From an uncultured Actinomycetes bacterium (GTDB taxonomy: Bacteria > Actinomycetota > Actinomycetes > S36-B12 > CAIYMF01), in NCBI GenBank assembly GCA_903918645.1, contig CAIXFH010000205.1:1-39280 (forward strand): a stretch of 39,280 bases of DNA. The letters run 5' to 3'. Position numbers and translations under genes: made by a program. Position 1 is the stretch's first letter. Each line of letters opens with the position of its first letter. Positions 8,921 to 17,993 of this stretch are shown piece after piece. The notes beneath the pieces are model-generated. The model worked only from the letters and a program-made list of their open reading frames with translations. It was not told the DNA's origin and searched no databases.

Positions 8921-10048
8921 CTACAGGGCGCCTTGCGTCTCGATCTCGTCCGGTTTCGTCGACGATCTTGACCCTCGCAGCGCCTCATCGTCTCGGGCCA
9001 CCTCATGCACTTGCCGCCGTAATCTCCGACCCGAATACATATCGGCATCAGCCGAGGTAACCAGCGCATCCAGGTCCGATGCATCAGCGGCCATCGCGGC
9101 GATTCCGAGCGAGATGCCCACCTGCGCCTTGGTTCGCCACACAGCCGTGATCTCGCTCTCAACTGCTGACGTGAAGCGTTGCGCACTGGGCGCGGCTCCA
9201 GATCCGAGCACAACGAATTCGTCGCCACCCCAGCGAGCCACCAAATCACTTGCGCGGCAGGCGGTTACCAAGGCCCTACCCACTGTGCGAATGAGCCGGT
9301 CGCCTTCGTCATGCCCAAAATTGTCATTGACCTGCTTGAGCCCATCGACATCGATGAAGATCACGAAGATGTCCGACGCGGTGCGAGCGGCTTGGGCCCG
9401 GATCAGCGGATAGGCAAGCTCGAGCCCATACCTACTCGCTATGCCCGTGAGCGGGTCAGAAGTCGCGACCCGCTCGAGGTCATCCTGAGCCAACGCAAGT
9501 CGGTGCAGGCCACGCACTCGAGACATGTGCACGATGACCGACGCAGCTTGAGAGACCAGCAGCACCACAAGCCAATCAACCCACCGGCCTGGAACAGAAC
9601 CATCGGCCGAGGTCATGATGCTCCACGCAGTCATGGCTGCCAGCGAAACTATTGCGACGGTGAAGGTGACGGTGCTCAGCGCTGCGGCGCCCAGCACGAT
9701 CATGAGGATGAACTCATAGCTGAGTTCAGTAGGACTCCCCGACTCATGGGCCGACCAGGCTGTGGTTGCGCCGATCAGCAGTGAACCTCCAACCGTCGCC
9801 CACCCCGCTGCGGCCACAGTGATGATATGGCGCCGAGCGGCCAGCATAAGAATCAGCAGGACAGCCGTGGGGCCAAGGCTCGTGACCAAGCGCCAGGTCG
9901 CCTGGTCCGCGGGGTGAGTGGCGGCGTCGACCAGGGCGAACAGGCCTAGCAGCGCCCCCATCGTGAGACACAGCCACGGAAGCTCGACAAAGCCGGCTTG
10001 GGCGACGATGGAGTCGGCACGGCTACCGCGGGCCGCTGGCTGTTCCAC
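8921..10048 (-). CDS. Membrane diguanylate cyclase (GGDEF)
   Basis: Makes cyclic di-GMP from two GTP. 375 residues, starting at GTG 10048 after a weak CTGAGG site. Residues about 24-175 contain five or six hydrophobic stretches, so the sensor part is a membrane bundle of unrecognised type. A DPLTGIASR segment (198-206) leads into the GGDEF domain. The active-site loop is an exact GGDEF (274-278). An allosteric I-site RxxD (RASD, 265-268) sits exactly five residues upstream, so product inhibition is expected. The tail beyond about residue 340 is Arg-rich and disordered. It appears monocistronic, with about 100 bases between it and the upstream decarboxylase gene. Confidence 0.92.
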   Translation of the reverse strand: MEQPAARGSRADSIVAQAGFVELPWLCLTMGALLGLFALVDAATHPADQATWRLVTSLGPTAVLLILMLAARRHIITVAAAGWATVGGSLLIGATTAWSAHESGSPTELSYEFILMIVLGAAALSTVTFTVAIVSLAAMTAWSIMTSADGSVPGRWVDWLVVLLVSQAASVIVHMSRVRGLHRLALAQDDLERVATSDPLTGIASRYGLELAYPLIRAQAARTASDIFVIFIDVDGLKQVNDNFGHDEGDRLIRTVGRALVTACRASDLVARWGGDEFVVLGSGAAPSAQRFTSAVESEITAVWRTKAQVGISLGIAAMAADASDLDALVTSADADMYSGRRLRRQVHEVARDDEALRGSRSSTKPDEIETQGAL

Positions 10049-10152
10049 CTCAGCAGGCTAACGGCCCATTGCTCGCAGGTCTATGGTTTTGTACCACTTT
10101 GGCGTAGTCGCGGGCCGCTCAACCAGCGCCGACGAGGGCGTTGAACGAAAAC

Positions 10153-11823
10153 TCAGACTCGCTTGGCAAGTTCGTCGGTGAGCCGGGTAAGAGCCGCGCT
10201 GGCCTGTCCCAGTGGAACGCACGCTCGGATGATCGCTAAGTCATCACATTCCACCGCGGCCCGGAGCGCCTTGGCAAACTCGTCTTCGGTATCTACTCGA
10301 ACCCCAGTGCCCCGTCCGAAAGCCTTCACGAGTTCCTCGGCAGCAAGAAACGGAACGTCATTGAACGGCCCGTCGAGCATGGGCCGCTGAGTCCCAAAAC
10401 CACCGTTGTCGAGCACGATGACGATCGGGTGTACCCCGTGGTGGGCAGCAGCCAGCGCTTCAAACCCCGACTGGAGGAACGACCCATCACCCAGTAGGAC
10501 GACCGGGCGATGAGTTGGATCGGCCAAGCCAGCGCCCAAAGACGCAGGTACCGCATAGCCCATGGTCGCGTAGAAGGCACTCGACAACGACCACGCGGGG
10601 GCAGCAAGGTCGACCGCCGCGAACACACACTCACCGGGGTCGAGCAGCAGACCGTGTCGCTCGTCGATTCCTGCGGTGACCAGAGCCATCACGGTCTCGA
10701 CGCTGAGTTCCGCGCCGGCCACCGGCTCATAGTCAAAGATTCGATCTGGCACCGAACGGTCTAGATCCAACTGCTGGTCGCCCAGTGCCTCAACCAGCGC
10801 TGGGAGGAACGCCCAGAGTGGAACGTGTCTGTAGGTGCGCGGTCCCACGGAAACTTCGGTGTCGCTACAGGCGATCATGCGGTCTTCCCTCAGGTGCGCC
10901 GTAAAGGCACCCAGAACCAAGTCACCTTGAATGACACCAAGGCTGAGGATCACATCGGCGCTCTCGACTCGTGCCACAACTTCAGGTTTGCTCACGGCTC
11001 CCATGTACTCACCGACCGCGAGCGGATGCCTCTCGGGGAAGAGCCCCTTAGCCAGTGAACTTGTGGCCACCGGAATTCCCGACACCTCAGCCAACGACAA
11101 AAGTGAATCGGCAACCCCCCTGCGCGCCACCATCGAACCAGACATCACCACTGCGGTACGCGATGCACGCAGGTGCTCAAGCACATCCGCGAGAGCGGCC
11201 TCAAGATGCACGGGATTGAGTTTGGGCAGGGTGATCTCGAGCGAGCCGGCAATATCAAGAATCGGAATCTCGACCATGTCGCGCGGTACCTCGATGTAGC
11301 CGGGCCGCTGCTGGGAAATCATGGCATCCAGAACACGATCAATCTCGGCGGCCGCGGTGAGCTGATCAGTGAGGACTGCCTGCGCAACGGTCAACTCGGA
11401 GAACACTCGAAGCTGTCCGTCAAAGTCCTTGATCTTGTGATGGATCAGCCGGTCAGCCTTGCGTTCGGCAACGCCAGGTGCGCCGCTCACAACAAGCAGT
11501 GGCACCGACTCCGCCCACGCCCCAGCGGTCGCGTTCGCGACCTTCAACGCACCTACGCTGAAGGTGACCACCACCACCCCAAGACCGCGAAGGCGGGCGT
11601 AGCCGTCTGCTGCAAAAGCAGCACCTTGTTCATCGGCGGTGATGTGGAGCGGGAAACCCTCACGATCCATTCGGTTGAACAGACGTAGCGCGTAATCCCC
11701 AACGATCCCGAAACCAGCATCTACTCCGCACTCACGAAGTCGACGAACAAGGTGTTCAGCAATGGTCGTGACCTCAGGTTCGTCGCTCACGGCGAGAGGA
11801 TAACTGACGACCACACTCGGCAA
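10153..11823 (-). CDS. TPP-dependent 2-oxo-acid decarboxylase (indolepyruvate/phenylpyruvate type)
   Basis: A 556-residue ThDP enzyme. The cofactor-activating Glu is E65 (TADEQGAAFAADGYAR), the ThDP/Mg motif is GDGS (445-448) with Asn473 (LDNGGFG). A His-His pair (H128-H129, LIHHKIKDF) matches the catalytic HH of pyruvate/indolepyruvate decarboxylases, which separates it from acetolactate synthases. The likely reaction is non-oxidative decarboxylation of an aromatic or branched 2-oxo acid to an aldehyde; the substrate is not known. It lies 43 bases downstream of fbiC on the same strand, so it is probably the last gene of that transcript. The first possible start is TTG 11823; in-frame GTG codons follow within 15 residues, so the exact start is uncertain. 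Confidence 0.8.
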   Translation of the reverse strand: MPSVVVSYPLAVSDEPEVTTIAEHLVRRLRECGVDAGFGIVGDYALRLFNRMDREGFPLHITADEQGAAFAADGYARLRGLGVVVVTFSVGALKVANATAGAWAESVPLLVVSGAPGVAERKADRLIHHKIKDFDGQLRVFSELTVAQAVLTDQLTAAAEIDRVLDAMISQQRPGYIEVPRDMVEIPILDIAGSLEITLPKLNPVHLEAALADVLEHLRASRTAVVMSGSMVARRGVADSLLSLAEVSGIPVATSSLAKGLFPERHPLAVGEYMGAVSKPEVVARVESADVILSLGVIQGDLVLGAFTAHLREDRMIACSDTEVSVGPRTYRHVPLWAFLPALVEALGDQQLDLDRSVPDRIFDYEPVAGAELSVETVMALVTAGIDERHGLLLDPGECVFAAVDLAAPAWSLSSAFYATMGYAVPASLGAGLADPTHRPVVLLGDGSFLQSGFEALAAAHHGVHPIVIVLDNGGFGTQRPMLDGPFNDVPFLAAEELVKAFGRGTGVRVDTEDEFAKALRAAVECDDLAIIRACVPLGQASAALTRLTDELAKRV

Positions 11824-11866
11824 AGCCGAGCCATCCGATAACGAGTCACGTGCTGTCCGTTTCCGC

Positions 11867-14428
11867 CTAGACCGGGACTACCGGAAGAAAGGTCGACGGC
11901 GTGAAGGTCAGATCACGTGATGCCTCGTGCCTCTCCTGGGACACCACGCCGTACGTGGTGGTTCGTTGCCGCACGGGACGCCCGACGCCAGCTGCCACCG
12001 CAGCGATGTCGTGCGGTGACTTCGCCGAGCCGAACTCTGAGCCGGCCATCCGCGAGATGGTCTCTTCCATCAAAGTGCCGCCGAGGTCGTTGACTCCTCC
12101 ATTGAGCACCGTGCTGCACCCCTCGTCACCGAGCTTGACCCAGGAGCACTGGATGTTGTCGATGCGACCGTCGAGCAGGAGTCGAGCCATAGCGTGCACC
12201 GCGCGGTTGTCGCGAGCAGTAGGGCCGGGGCGGGCAATCCCCGCAAGGTAGATCGGCGCGTTGTGATGCACGAATGGCAGCGGTACGAACTCGGTGAATC
12301 CGCCTGACTCACCCTGCAAGCGGGCAAGCAGCATGATGTGCGCGACCCAATGCCGAGGTGCGTCCACATGGCCGTACATCATCGTGCTGGTGGTGGGGAT
12401 GCCGACGCGATGCGCGGTCTGCACGACCTCGATCCACTGCGCAGTGGGCAGTTTGCCCTTGGTCATGATCCAACGAACCTCATCGTCGAGGATCTCAGCT
12501 GCAGTACCTGGCAGGGAGTCGACACCAGCTTCCCTGGCAGCGATCAAGAACTCCTCGATCGAGAGCCCAGTGCGGGAAACACCGTTCACCACCTCCATCG
12601 GCGAGTACGCATGCAGATGCAGATCAGGTGCCCCAGACTTCACCGCGCGAGCCAAATCAAAATACGCCGAGCCCGGCAACTGCGGATCGATCCCGCCCTG
12701 CATGCAGATCTCGGTAGCCCCGATATCCCATGCCTGACGGGCCCTTTCAGCCACCTCGTCGATTGACAAGCTATACGCGTCGGCGTCTGTGCGGCGTTGC
12801 GCAAAGGCACAGAAGCGGCAGCCGGTGTAGCAGACGTTGGTGAAGTTGATGTTGCGATTGACGACGTAGGTGACTTCGTCGCCCACTCGGTCGCGCCGGA
12901 CGGAATCGGCAAGCGCACACACAGCGTCGAGAGCCGCGCCGTCGCTCAGCATCAACGTGAGTGCCTCGGCCTCGGTTAGCCCTGACGGCGAACGCTCAGC
13001 ACTGCGCAGCGCAGCGCGGAAGTCACCCTCGAGTCGCACGGGCGCAGACCGGTCAATGCCCGCGGATGATTCGCCCAGCGCCGCCCAGTCGCCATAAACC
13101 TCGTCGAAGTCATTGCGGCGGTCAGAGGTGCGACCCTCTGTATCGATACTGGCGAACAGGTCGGTGCGGCCAGATGAAACCAGTGCGGCGTCTGGCTCCT
13201 GCCAGGGCAGCCCGACGGGAATGCGGCCTTCGACCGCAAGGCCGTCAGGCCCGCTGAGTGCCTGCACATGTGGCATCACCCGCGGGTCGAGCCAGGGCTC
13301 AGCGCGCAGGACGTACTCGGGATGTGCAGTGAGCCGCTCTCGCAAGGTGAAGCCGGCAGCGGCGGTGCGGGCAGTCAGATCGTCAAGTTCTGGCCAAGGA
13401 CGCTCAGGGTTCACGTGATCTGGAGTCAGCGGCGACACACCACCCCAGTCGTCGATCCCAGCACCAATCAACCGTTCAAACTCGTCGGCGTCAGTGAGGT
13501 TGGGCGGCACCTGGATCCGCATACGTGGACCCATCACGATGCGCGCCACAGCGATCGCCGCGAGGTACTCGTCGAGGCCGACGTCCTCAGTAGAACGCAT
13601 CGCGGTATCAGGCTTGGCCCGGAAGTTCTGCACGATAACTTCTTGGATGTGTCCGTAAGCCCGCGCAATCCGGCGAAGTTCGAACAGTGACTCTGCTCGC
13701 TCGGTGAGGTTCTCACCGATTCCCACCAAAATTCCGGTGGTGAACGGGATCGTGTGCCGGCCAGCGTCCTCAAGCACGCGGAGTCGAACTGCTGGTTCCT
13801 TGTCGGGCGAACCGAAATGGGCTCCCCCTGGCTCTGACCACAATCGGGTTGCAGTGGTCTCGAGCATCATCCCCATTGACGGGGCGACTGGCTTGAGCCG
13901 CTGCAATTCGCTCCACGACATGACGCCTGGGTTCAGGTGCGGCAAAAGTCCAGTCTCTTCCAGAACCCGAACAGCCATCGCGCGAACGTAGGAGAGCGTG
14001 TCAGAGTAACCAAGCTCGGCCAGCCACTCGGCGGCCTGCGGCCAGCGCTCCTCTGGGCGGTCACCCAAGGTAAACAATGCTTCCTTGCATCCCAGCGCTG
14101 CCCCCTGCCGAGCGATCTCGAGCACCTCATCAGGCGAGAGGTAAGGCGCAGGTAGGCGTCCAGGGACGGTTGCGAAGGTGCAGTAGTGACAACGGTCGCG
14201 ACACAGCCGGGTGAGCGGGATGAACACCTTGCGCGAGTAGGTAATGACGCCCGGACGGCCGGCGGACTCGAGCCCCTGGTCGCGCAACCTCGACGCGATC
14301 GCGCAGAGTTGCTCGAGATCGTCGCCACGGGCCGCGAGCAGCGTGGCAGCCTCGTCGAGATCGAGTGTCTTGCCCGCTGCTGCGCGCGCCAGAGATCGTC
14401 GCAACGCGGTTGCCGTCGGCTCAGTCAT
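11867..14428 (-). CDS. fbiC: FO synthase (7,8-didemethyl-8-hydroxy-5-deazariboflavin synthase), CofG-CofH fusion
   Basis: Makes the deazaflavin chromophore of coenzyme F420 from tyrosine and 5-amino-6-ribitylaminouracil using two radical-SAM modules. 853 residues from ATG 14428, chosen because it overlaps the upstream stop as ATGA; an in-frame extension to 14461 would overlap the upstream gene further. The CofG half has its CxxxCxxC at C76, C80 and C83 (LCRDRCHYC). The CofH half has C533, C537 and C540 (VCYTGCRFC). The fused form is the usual one in actinomycetes. It is odd in being the third gene of an operon with a CoA-transferase and an acetolactate-synthase-like enzyme. A split-barrel protein that may use F420 is encoded nearby at 17367. 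Confidence 0.95.
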   Translation of the reverse strand: MTEPTATALRRSLARAAAGKTLDLDEAATLLAARGDDLEQLCAIASRLRDQGLESAGRPGVITYSRKVFIPLTRLCRDRCHYCTFATVPGRLPAPYLSPDEVLEIARQGAALGCKEALFTLGDRPEERWPQAAEWLAELGYSDTLSYVRAMAVRVLEETGLLPHLNPGVMSWSELQRLKPVAPSMGMMLETTATRLWSEPGGAHFGSPDKEPAVRLRVLEDAGRHTIPFTTGILVGIGENLTERAESLFELRRIARAYGHIQEVIVQNFRAKPDTAMRSTEDVGLDEYLAAIAVARIVMGPRMRIQVPPNLTDADEFERLIGAGIDDWGGVSPLTPDHVNPERPWPELDDLTARTAAAGFTLRERLTAHPEYVLRAEPWLDPRVMPHVQALSGPDGLAVEGRIPVGLPWQEPDAALVSSGRTDLFASIDTEGRTSDRRNDFDEVYGDWAALGESSAGIDRSAPVRLEGDFRAALRSAERSPSGLTEAEALTLMLSDGAALDAVCALADSVRRDRVGDEVTYVVNRNINFTNVCYTGCRFCAFAQRRTDADAYSLSIDEVAERARQAWDIGATEICMQGGIDPQLPGSAYFDLARAVKSGAPDLHLHAYSPMEVVNGVSRTGLSIEEFLIAAREAGVDSLPGTAAEILDDEVRWIMTKGKLPTAQWIEVVQTAHRVGIPTTSTMMYGHVDAPRHWVAHIMLLARLQGESGGFTEFVPLPFVHHNAPIYLAGIARPGPTARDNRAVHAMARLLLDGRIDNIQCSWVKLGDEGCSTVLNGGVNDLGGTLMEETISRMAGSEFGSAKSPHDIAAVAAGVGRPVRQRTTTYGVVSQERHEASRDLTFTPSTFLPVVPV

Positions 14429-15990
14429 CCTCGTACCGCCTTGATCACGTGGGGGTAGCAATCAGCATCCACTCTCGCATCGATCAGACTCGGACCAGTC
14501 GTCACAGTGCCAAGTGTCGCGCGGAGTTCATCAACATTCGTGACCACCGTACCGGCCAAGCCCATAGCGTTGGCAATCGCCGCGAAATCGACCAACGCGT
14601 AACCGACGGCTCCAGACCCACCTTGCGCCTGCTCCTGCTTGAGCTTGATCAGGCTCAACGTAGCGTCGTTGAACACGACAACGGTGATGTTGAGGTTGGC
14701 ACGGGACAGCACCTCGAGCTCTGCCAACACCATGCCCAGCCCCCCATCGCCTGTGAAGCAGACAACGCGACGGTCGGGTCGAGCAAACGCCGCCCCGATC
14801 GCAGCTGGCAAAGCGAAACCCATGGTGGCCAGGCCATTAGAGATCAGGACGCCGTCGGGTTCGTCGGTCTGCCACAGTGGCATGACTGCCAACATGTGTG
14901 CCCCCGCGTCGACAGTGACGAGCGCATCGGCCATGAACTCAAACGTGGTTTCCACCAGGCTCTGGGGGCTGAAGCCCTCGACGTCAGTTGCGAGACCAGC
15001 TACCCGGCCAGCCCACCAAGCCGCTCCGGCGTCGGCGGCCCAGTCAGTCTCCGCGATCGAGATGACATCAGCCAGCAAGTCGGTGTACTCACCAATGACT
15101 ACCAGCGGGTCGTCGAAGTACCTGACATCAGCTGCATAGCTGCCGAGGATGACGGTAGGGGCAGTGGTCGGCTCGTGGCCCGGCATCGGCTCGATCGAAT
15201 CGACCCCGATTCCCAGTAGGAGGTCGACGTCGGCGAACAACGGGCGATCGGCCGCTACGCCCGTGAACAGACCCGCGTAAGTGGGCCAGTCGGAAGGGAT
15301 AACGCCCATGGCCTGATACGTCACCATGATCGGCGCATTGATACCGGCAAGCGCAGCGCGAACGGCGTCCACAGACCGCACGGCGTCTTCACCGATGACG
15401 ATGATCGGACGTTTCGCCCCTGCAATGAGCGCGCGAGCCTGATCGCGAACCTCAACGCTTGAGGGTGCGACGACAACCGGAGCAGGGGCCGCAACTCCTT
15501 CAGCTCGTGCGTCGAACGCGAGATGCACCGAACCACGAGGAGAGGTCATGGCGGTGGCGATCGCAGCACGAACGGCATCCTCGGGCGAGTTCTTGCTGAG
15601 CGTGCCGCTGAATTTGGTCAAGGGCGCGGCTGCCGCGACTTGATCAAGACGCTGGTGCCCAATACGCGAGATCGACGCCTGCGACATGGTGTCGCTGACC
15701 AGGAGAAGGGGATAGCGATCGAGCAGCGCCTGCGCCATACCGTTACTGGCGCTGGTGAATCCCGGCCCGCGAGTAACAACGGCAGCGCCCACTGAATTGG
15801 TGAGTCGCCCGAAAGTCGACGCCATGATGCACGACGCCGTCTCACTGTGCGCGAGCGTGAAGTCGATGCCTTCGTCGGCAGCCGCGCCGATCATGTCGAG
15901 GTTTGGTCCGCCGCCTGGAACGCCGAACATTCGGCGAACTCCGGCTTCCTTCAGACCTGCGGCAAGACTGCGCGCGAGTTCACGCGTCAT
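14425..15990 (-). CDS. Acetolactate-synthase-like TPP enzyme, substrate unknown
   Basis: A 521-residue ThDP enzyme of the acetolactate synthase superfamily. It has catalytic Glu50 (AHSETASC), the [11 protein letters not shown] segment, and the ThDP motif GDGG (414-417) with N441 ([13 protein letters not shown]). It lacks the His-His pair of the decarboxylase at 10153. No typical biosynthetic IlvB features or IlvN partner are visible nearby, so valine/leucine biosynthesis is unlikely. Possible roles include a C-C lyase or 2-oxo-acid decarboxylase acting with the CoA-transferase encoded just upstream (ATGA overlap at 15987-15990). Oxalyl-CoA decarboxylase or 2-hydroxyacyl-CoA lyase were considered, but I do not see their characteristic C-terminal signature. 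It overlaps fbiC by 4 bases. Confidence 0.75.
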   Translation of the reverse strand: MTRELARSLAAGLKEAGVRRMFGVPGGGPNLDMIGAAADEGIDFTLAHSETASCIMASTFGRLTNSVGAAVVTRGPGFTSASNGMAQALLDRYPLLLVSDTMSQASISRIGHQRLDQVAAAAPLTKFSGTLSKNSPEDAVRAAIATAMTSPRGSVHLAFDARAEGVAAPAPVVVAPSSVEVRDQARALIAGAKRPIIVIGEDAVRSVDAVRAALAGINAPIMVTYQAMGVIPSDWPTYAGLFTGVAADRPLFADVDLLLGIGVDSIEPMPGHEPTTAPTVILGSYAADVRYFDDPLVVIGEYTDLLADVISIAETDWAADAGAAWWAGRVAGLATDVEGFSPQSLVETTFEFMADALVTVDAGAHMLAVMPLWQTDEPDGVLISNGLATMGFALPAAIGAAFARPDRRVVCFTGDGGLGMVLAELEVLSRANLNITVVVFNDATLSLIKLKQEQAQGGSGAVGYALVDFAAIANAMGLAGTVVTNVDELRATLGTVTTGPSLIDARVDADCYPHVIKAVRG

Positions 15991-17237
15991 CGGGCGTCCT
16001 CCTTGGGAGCGTTAACAACAAAATCCTTGGGCTCCGCGAGCCGAGGGAGCCACGCAATGTCGTGACCGTGCTCGTCGAGTTCAGGTGCACGAGTGAACGA
16101 AGAACTCTGCGTTTCACTGAACTTGATCGGCGAGCCGACGATGTCGACCGTGCCGCCCGCAGGGTGGTCGACCGTAACGATCATGTCGCGTGCGACCACG
16201 TGTGGATCGGCAGCGATGTCTGCGGCACTGTTAACAGGCCCACAGGGAATGACTCCAGCCAACGCCGCGACAACTTCGTCGGTAGTGCGCGAGGCCGACC
16301 AACTCTCGACGATGTGGTAAACCTCCGCGGCGTGGGCGATTCGTGCCTCGTTGGTGGCGTAGCGCTCATCGCTGCCCAGCTCGGGTTTACCCATGATGTT
16401 CGAGAGCAGCTGCCAATGCGGATCTGACGGCGCTGCCACAGCCACGAAACCATTGCTGGATCGAACAACACCGTACGGGCACAGCAGCGGATGCGTGTTG
16501 CCTTGTGGCGCAGGGCTAGTGCCGGTCATGGAGTACTGGTAAACGATGCGCTCGGTCAACGCGAGCACAGAGTCATACATCGCGACGTCGACGAGTTGAC
16601 CGACACCGGTGTGCTCGGCATGGCGAACAGCCGCCAGGATTCCACAGGCCGACAGGACCGCCGGGAAGATGTCGCCGACGCCTGGACCGACCTTGACCGG
16701 ATGCGACGCATCGGATCCAGTGACCCCGAGCACACCACCCATGGCCTGGGCGATGATGTCGAACGCTGGCCATTCTGAATACGGGCTCTCACCGGTGCGT
16801 GGATCTCCGAAGCCGCGGATGGTTGCGTAGACCAAAGCTGGGAATCGCTCGTGCAGCGATTCGTACGACAGGCCAAAACGATCCATCACGCCAACTCTGA
16901 AGTTCTCGACCAACACGTCACAGTCGGCGATGAGCGCAAGTAGGTCAGCCACGCCCTGAGCCGTTTTGAGGTCGAGGCAGACGCTGCGCTTATTGCGATT
17001 GACGCTGGCGAAGTAGCCGCCGTAGCCCCGGCTGGCACCTGCATCACGCTGATCCTCGGGGACAAACGGGCCCCAGAGTCGAGCAACATCGCCCGCCACC
17101 GGCTCAACTTTGATGACGTCCGCACCCATGTCAGCTAGCAACATCGTGCAGAACGGACCAGACAAAACTTGGGTGAGGTCGACAACCCTTAGCCCAGCGA
17201 GCGGCCCTGCCACGGCGTGACCCCAAACTGTCGACAC
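15987..17237 (-). CDS. CaiB/BaiF family III CoA-transferase
   Basis: Moves CoA between acyl-CoA and a free acid via an aspartyl-CoA anhydride. 416 residues. The N-terminus is typical (GPLAGLRVVDLTQVLSGPF, GADVIKVEP), the middle has SVNRNKRSVCLDLK, and the probable catalytic Asp is D160 in PAFDIIAQAMGG. A C-terminal closing segment ends in APELDEHG. Family members include formyl-CoA:oxalate transferase, carnitine and mesaconyl/succinyl CoA-transferases and racemases; the sequence alone does not choose. It is the first gene of the four-gene minus-strand operon with two TPP enzymes and fbiC. Its start is 129 bases from the divergent split-barrel gene, and the shared region holds an inverted repeat. 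Confidence 0.88.
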   Translation of the reverse strand: MSTVWGHAVAGPLAGLRVVDLTQVLSGPFCTMLLADMGADVIKVEPVAGDVARLWGPFVPEDQRDAGASRGYGGYFASVNRNKRSVCLDLKTAQGVADLLALIADCDVLVENFRVGVMDRFGLSYESLHERFPALVYATIRGFGDPRTGESPYSEWPAFDIIAQAMGGVLGVTGSDASHPVKVGPGVGDIFPAVLSACGILAAVRHAEHTGVGQLVDVAMYDSVLALTERIVYQYSMTGTSPAPQGNTHPLLCPYGVVRSSNGFVAVAAPSDPHWQLLSNIMGKPELGSDERYATNEARIAHAAEVYHIVESWSASRTTDEVVAALAGVIPCGPVNSAADIAADPHVVARDMIVTVDHPAGGTVDIVGSPIKFSETQSSSFTRAPELDEHGHDIAWLPRLAEPKDFVVNAPKEDAR

Positions 17238-17298
17238 TTATGAGACGGTGCGTCACTGTAACTGCAACGACACGCGAACACTACCGGTGGCCAGATCG

Positions 17299-17327
17299 CA
17301 CTTTGGCGGCTAGGGTCATCCAAAGTG
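17299..17327. promoter_or_regulatory. Inverted repeat in divergent promoter region (candidate operator)
   Basis: Perfect 8-base arms, CACTTTGG at 17299-17306 and CCAAAGTG at 17320-17327, with a 13-base spacer. The half-site centres are 21 bases apart, two helical turns, as expected for a dimeric regulator. It sits between the CoA-transferase operon (- strand) and the split-barrel gene (+ strand), 40 bases before the latter's ATG. Which protein binds is unknown; the GntR regulator at 20649 is the nearest candidate. Confidence 0.5.
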
Positions 17328-17366
17328 TCTGCACTCGCAGACGCGCGGCAGAAATGGGAGTCGCAT

Positions 17367-17888
17367 ATGGCAATCAAGGTTGCGAAGTTCAGGGATGTAT
17401 CCCAGGGCACGCAGGTGGGTCAGTTCCAGGTCGGTGAGCGGGATGCGGTTCACAGCCTCGATCACATTGATCCCAAGTACAAGATGTTGCTCGATGACCC
17501 GGTCACGGCAACTGTTGCCGTCATCGGAAGCACTGGTCGCGCGAACCTCACTCCGGTGTGGTTCGACTACGAGGGCGACCTCGTGTTGCTCAACCTCGCG
17601 ACACACCGCAAGAAGGTCGACTGGATCCGCGTTAACCCCCAGGTGTCCTACCTGTTGGTCAACCCGGCCAACCCGTACCACTGGATCAGCATCAAGTGCA
17701 CGGTTGTCCGCGAGATCTCTGAGGATGACCCGGTAGAAGGCCCGCGCGTCACAGCGCAGCTCGACAAGATCTGGACCAAGTACACGCTGCAGGACGGCGC
17801 ATACGGACTTCGCGACCCAGGTCACGACGAGCGTCGCATCCTCTTCGAATTGGCAGTCGACTCAGTCGCTACCTTCGGTGTCCCGTAA
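17367..17888 (+). CDS. Pyridoxamine-5'-phosphate-oxidase-fold (F420/FMN split-barrel) protein
   Basis: A 173-residue split-barrel flavin/deazaflavin-binding protein. ATG 17367 is preferred: a GGAG at 17357-17360 is six bases upstream. The alternative GTG at 17325 lies inside the inverted repeat. The central strands TATVAVIGSTGRANLTPVWFDYEGDLVLLNLATHRKK and NPYHWISIKCTV-type segment are typical of the PPOX class F420-dependent families of actinomycetes, which reduce or oxidise small molecules with F420 or FMN. I cannot decide the cofactor from sequence, but the divergent operon encodes the F420 chromophore synthase. A strong hairpin follows the stop at 17927. Confidence 0.8.
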   Translation: MAIKVAKFRDVSQGTQVGQFQVGERDAVHSLDHIDPKYKMLLDDPVTATVAVIGSTGRANLTPVWFDYEGDLVLLNLATHRKKVDWIRVNPQVSYLLVNPANPYHWISIKCTVVREISEDDPVEGPRVTAQLDKIWTKYTLQDGAYGLRDPGHDERRILFELAVDSVATFGVP

Positions 17889-17926
17889 ATCGAGGGTCGC
17901 ACCTTAACTCGACAGCCTCATGCACG

Positions 17927-17967
17927 ACAGGGTCGTCCGTTACCGCGCTGGTAGCGGGCGGCCCTGT
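17927..17967 (+). terminator. Strong RNA hairpin between split-barrel gene and monooxygenase gene
   Basis: An 18-pair stem (17927-17944 with 17950-17967) and a 5-base loop. Three of the pairs are U-G (33/61, 36/58 and 40/54 of the 17900 block). They pair only in RNA read from the + strand; on the other strand they would be A-C mismatches, so the structure is built for the + transcript. There is no U-run after it, and the AAGGAG of the next gene lies 11 bases downstream. It may terminate the first gene, attenuate the second, or mark an mRNA processing site. Confidence 0.6.
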
Positions 17968-17993
17968 GTCATCTTCCAAGGAGTTCCACGTAC

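Noticed and set aside
10049-10152. Terminator-like inverted repeat between the diguanylate cyclase and the decarboxylase gene
   Set aside because: Only a weak imperfect pairing was found, with mismatches that do not resolve as G-U pairs on the relevant strand.
14365-15219. Open frame of 284 codons on the + strand
   Set aside because: It is antisense to the end of the acetolactate-synthase-like gene and the start of fbiC, with no family features.
14425-17237. Oxalate pathway (oxalyl-CoA decarboxylase plus formyl-CoA transferase) with formate dehydrogenase nearby
   Set aside because: The transferase family fits, but the TPP enzyme does not show the oxalyl-CoA decarboxylase C-terminal signature, so I kept the calls generic.
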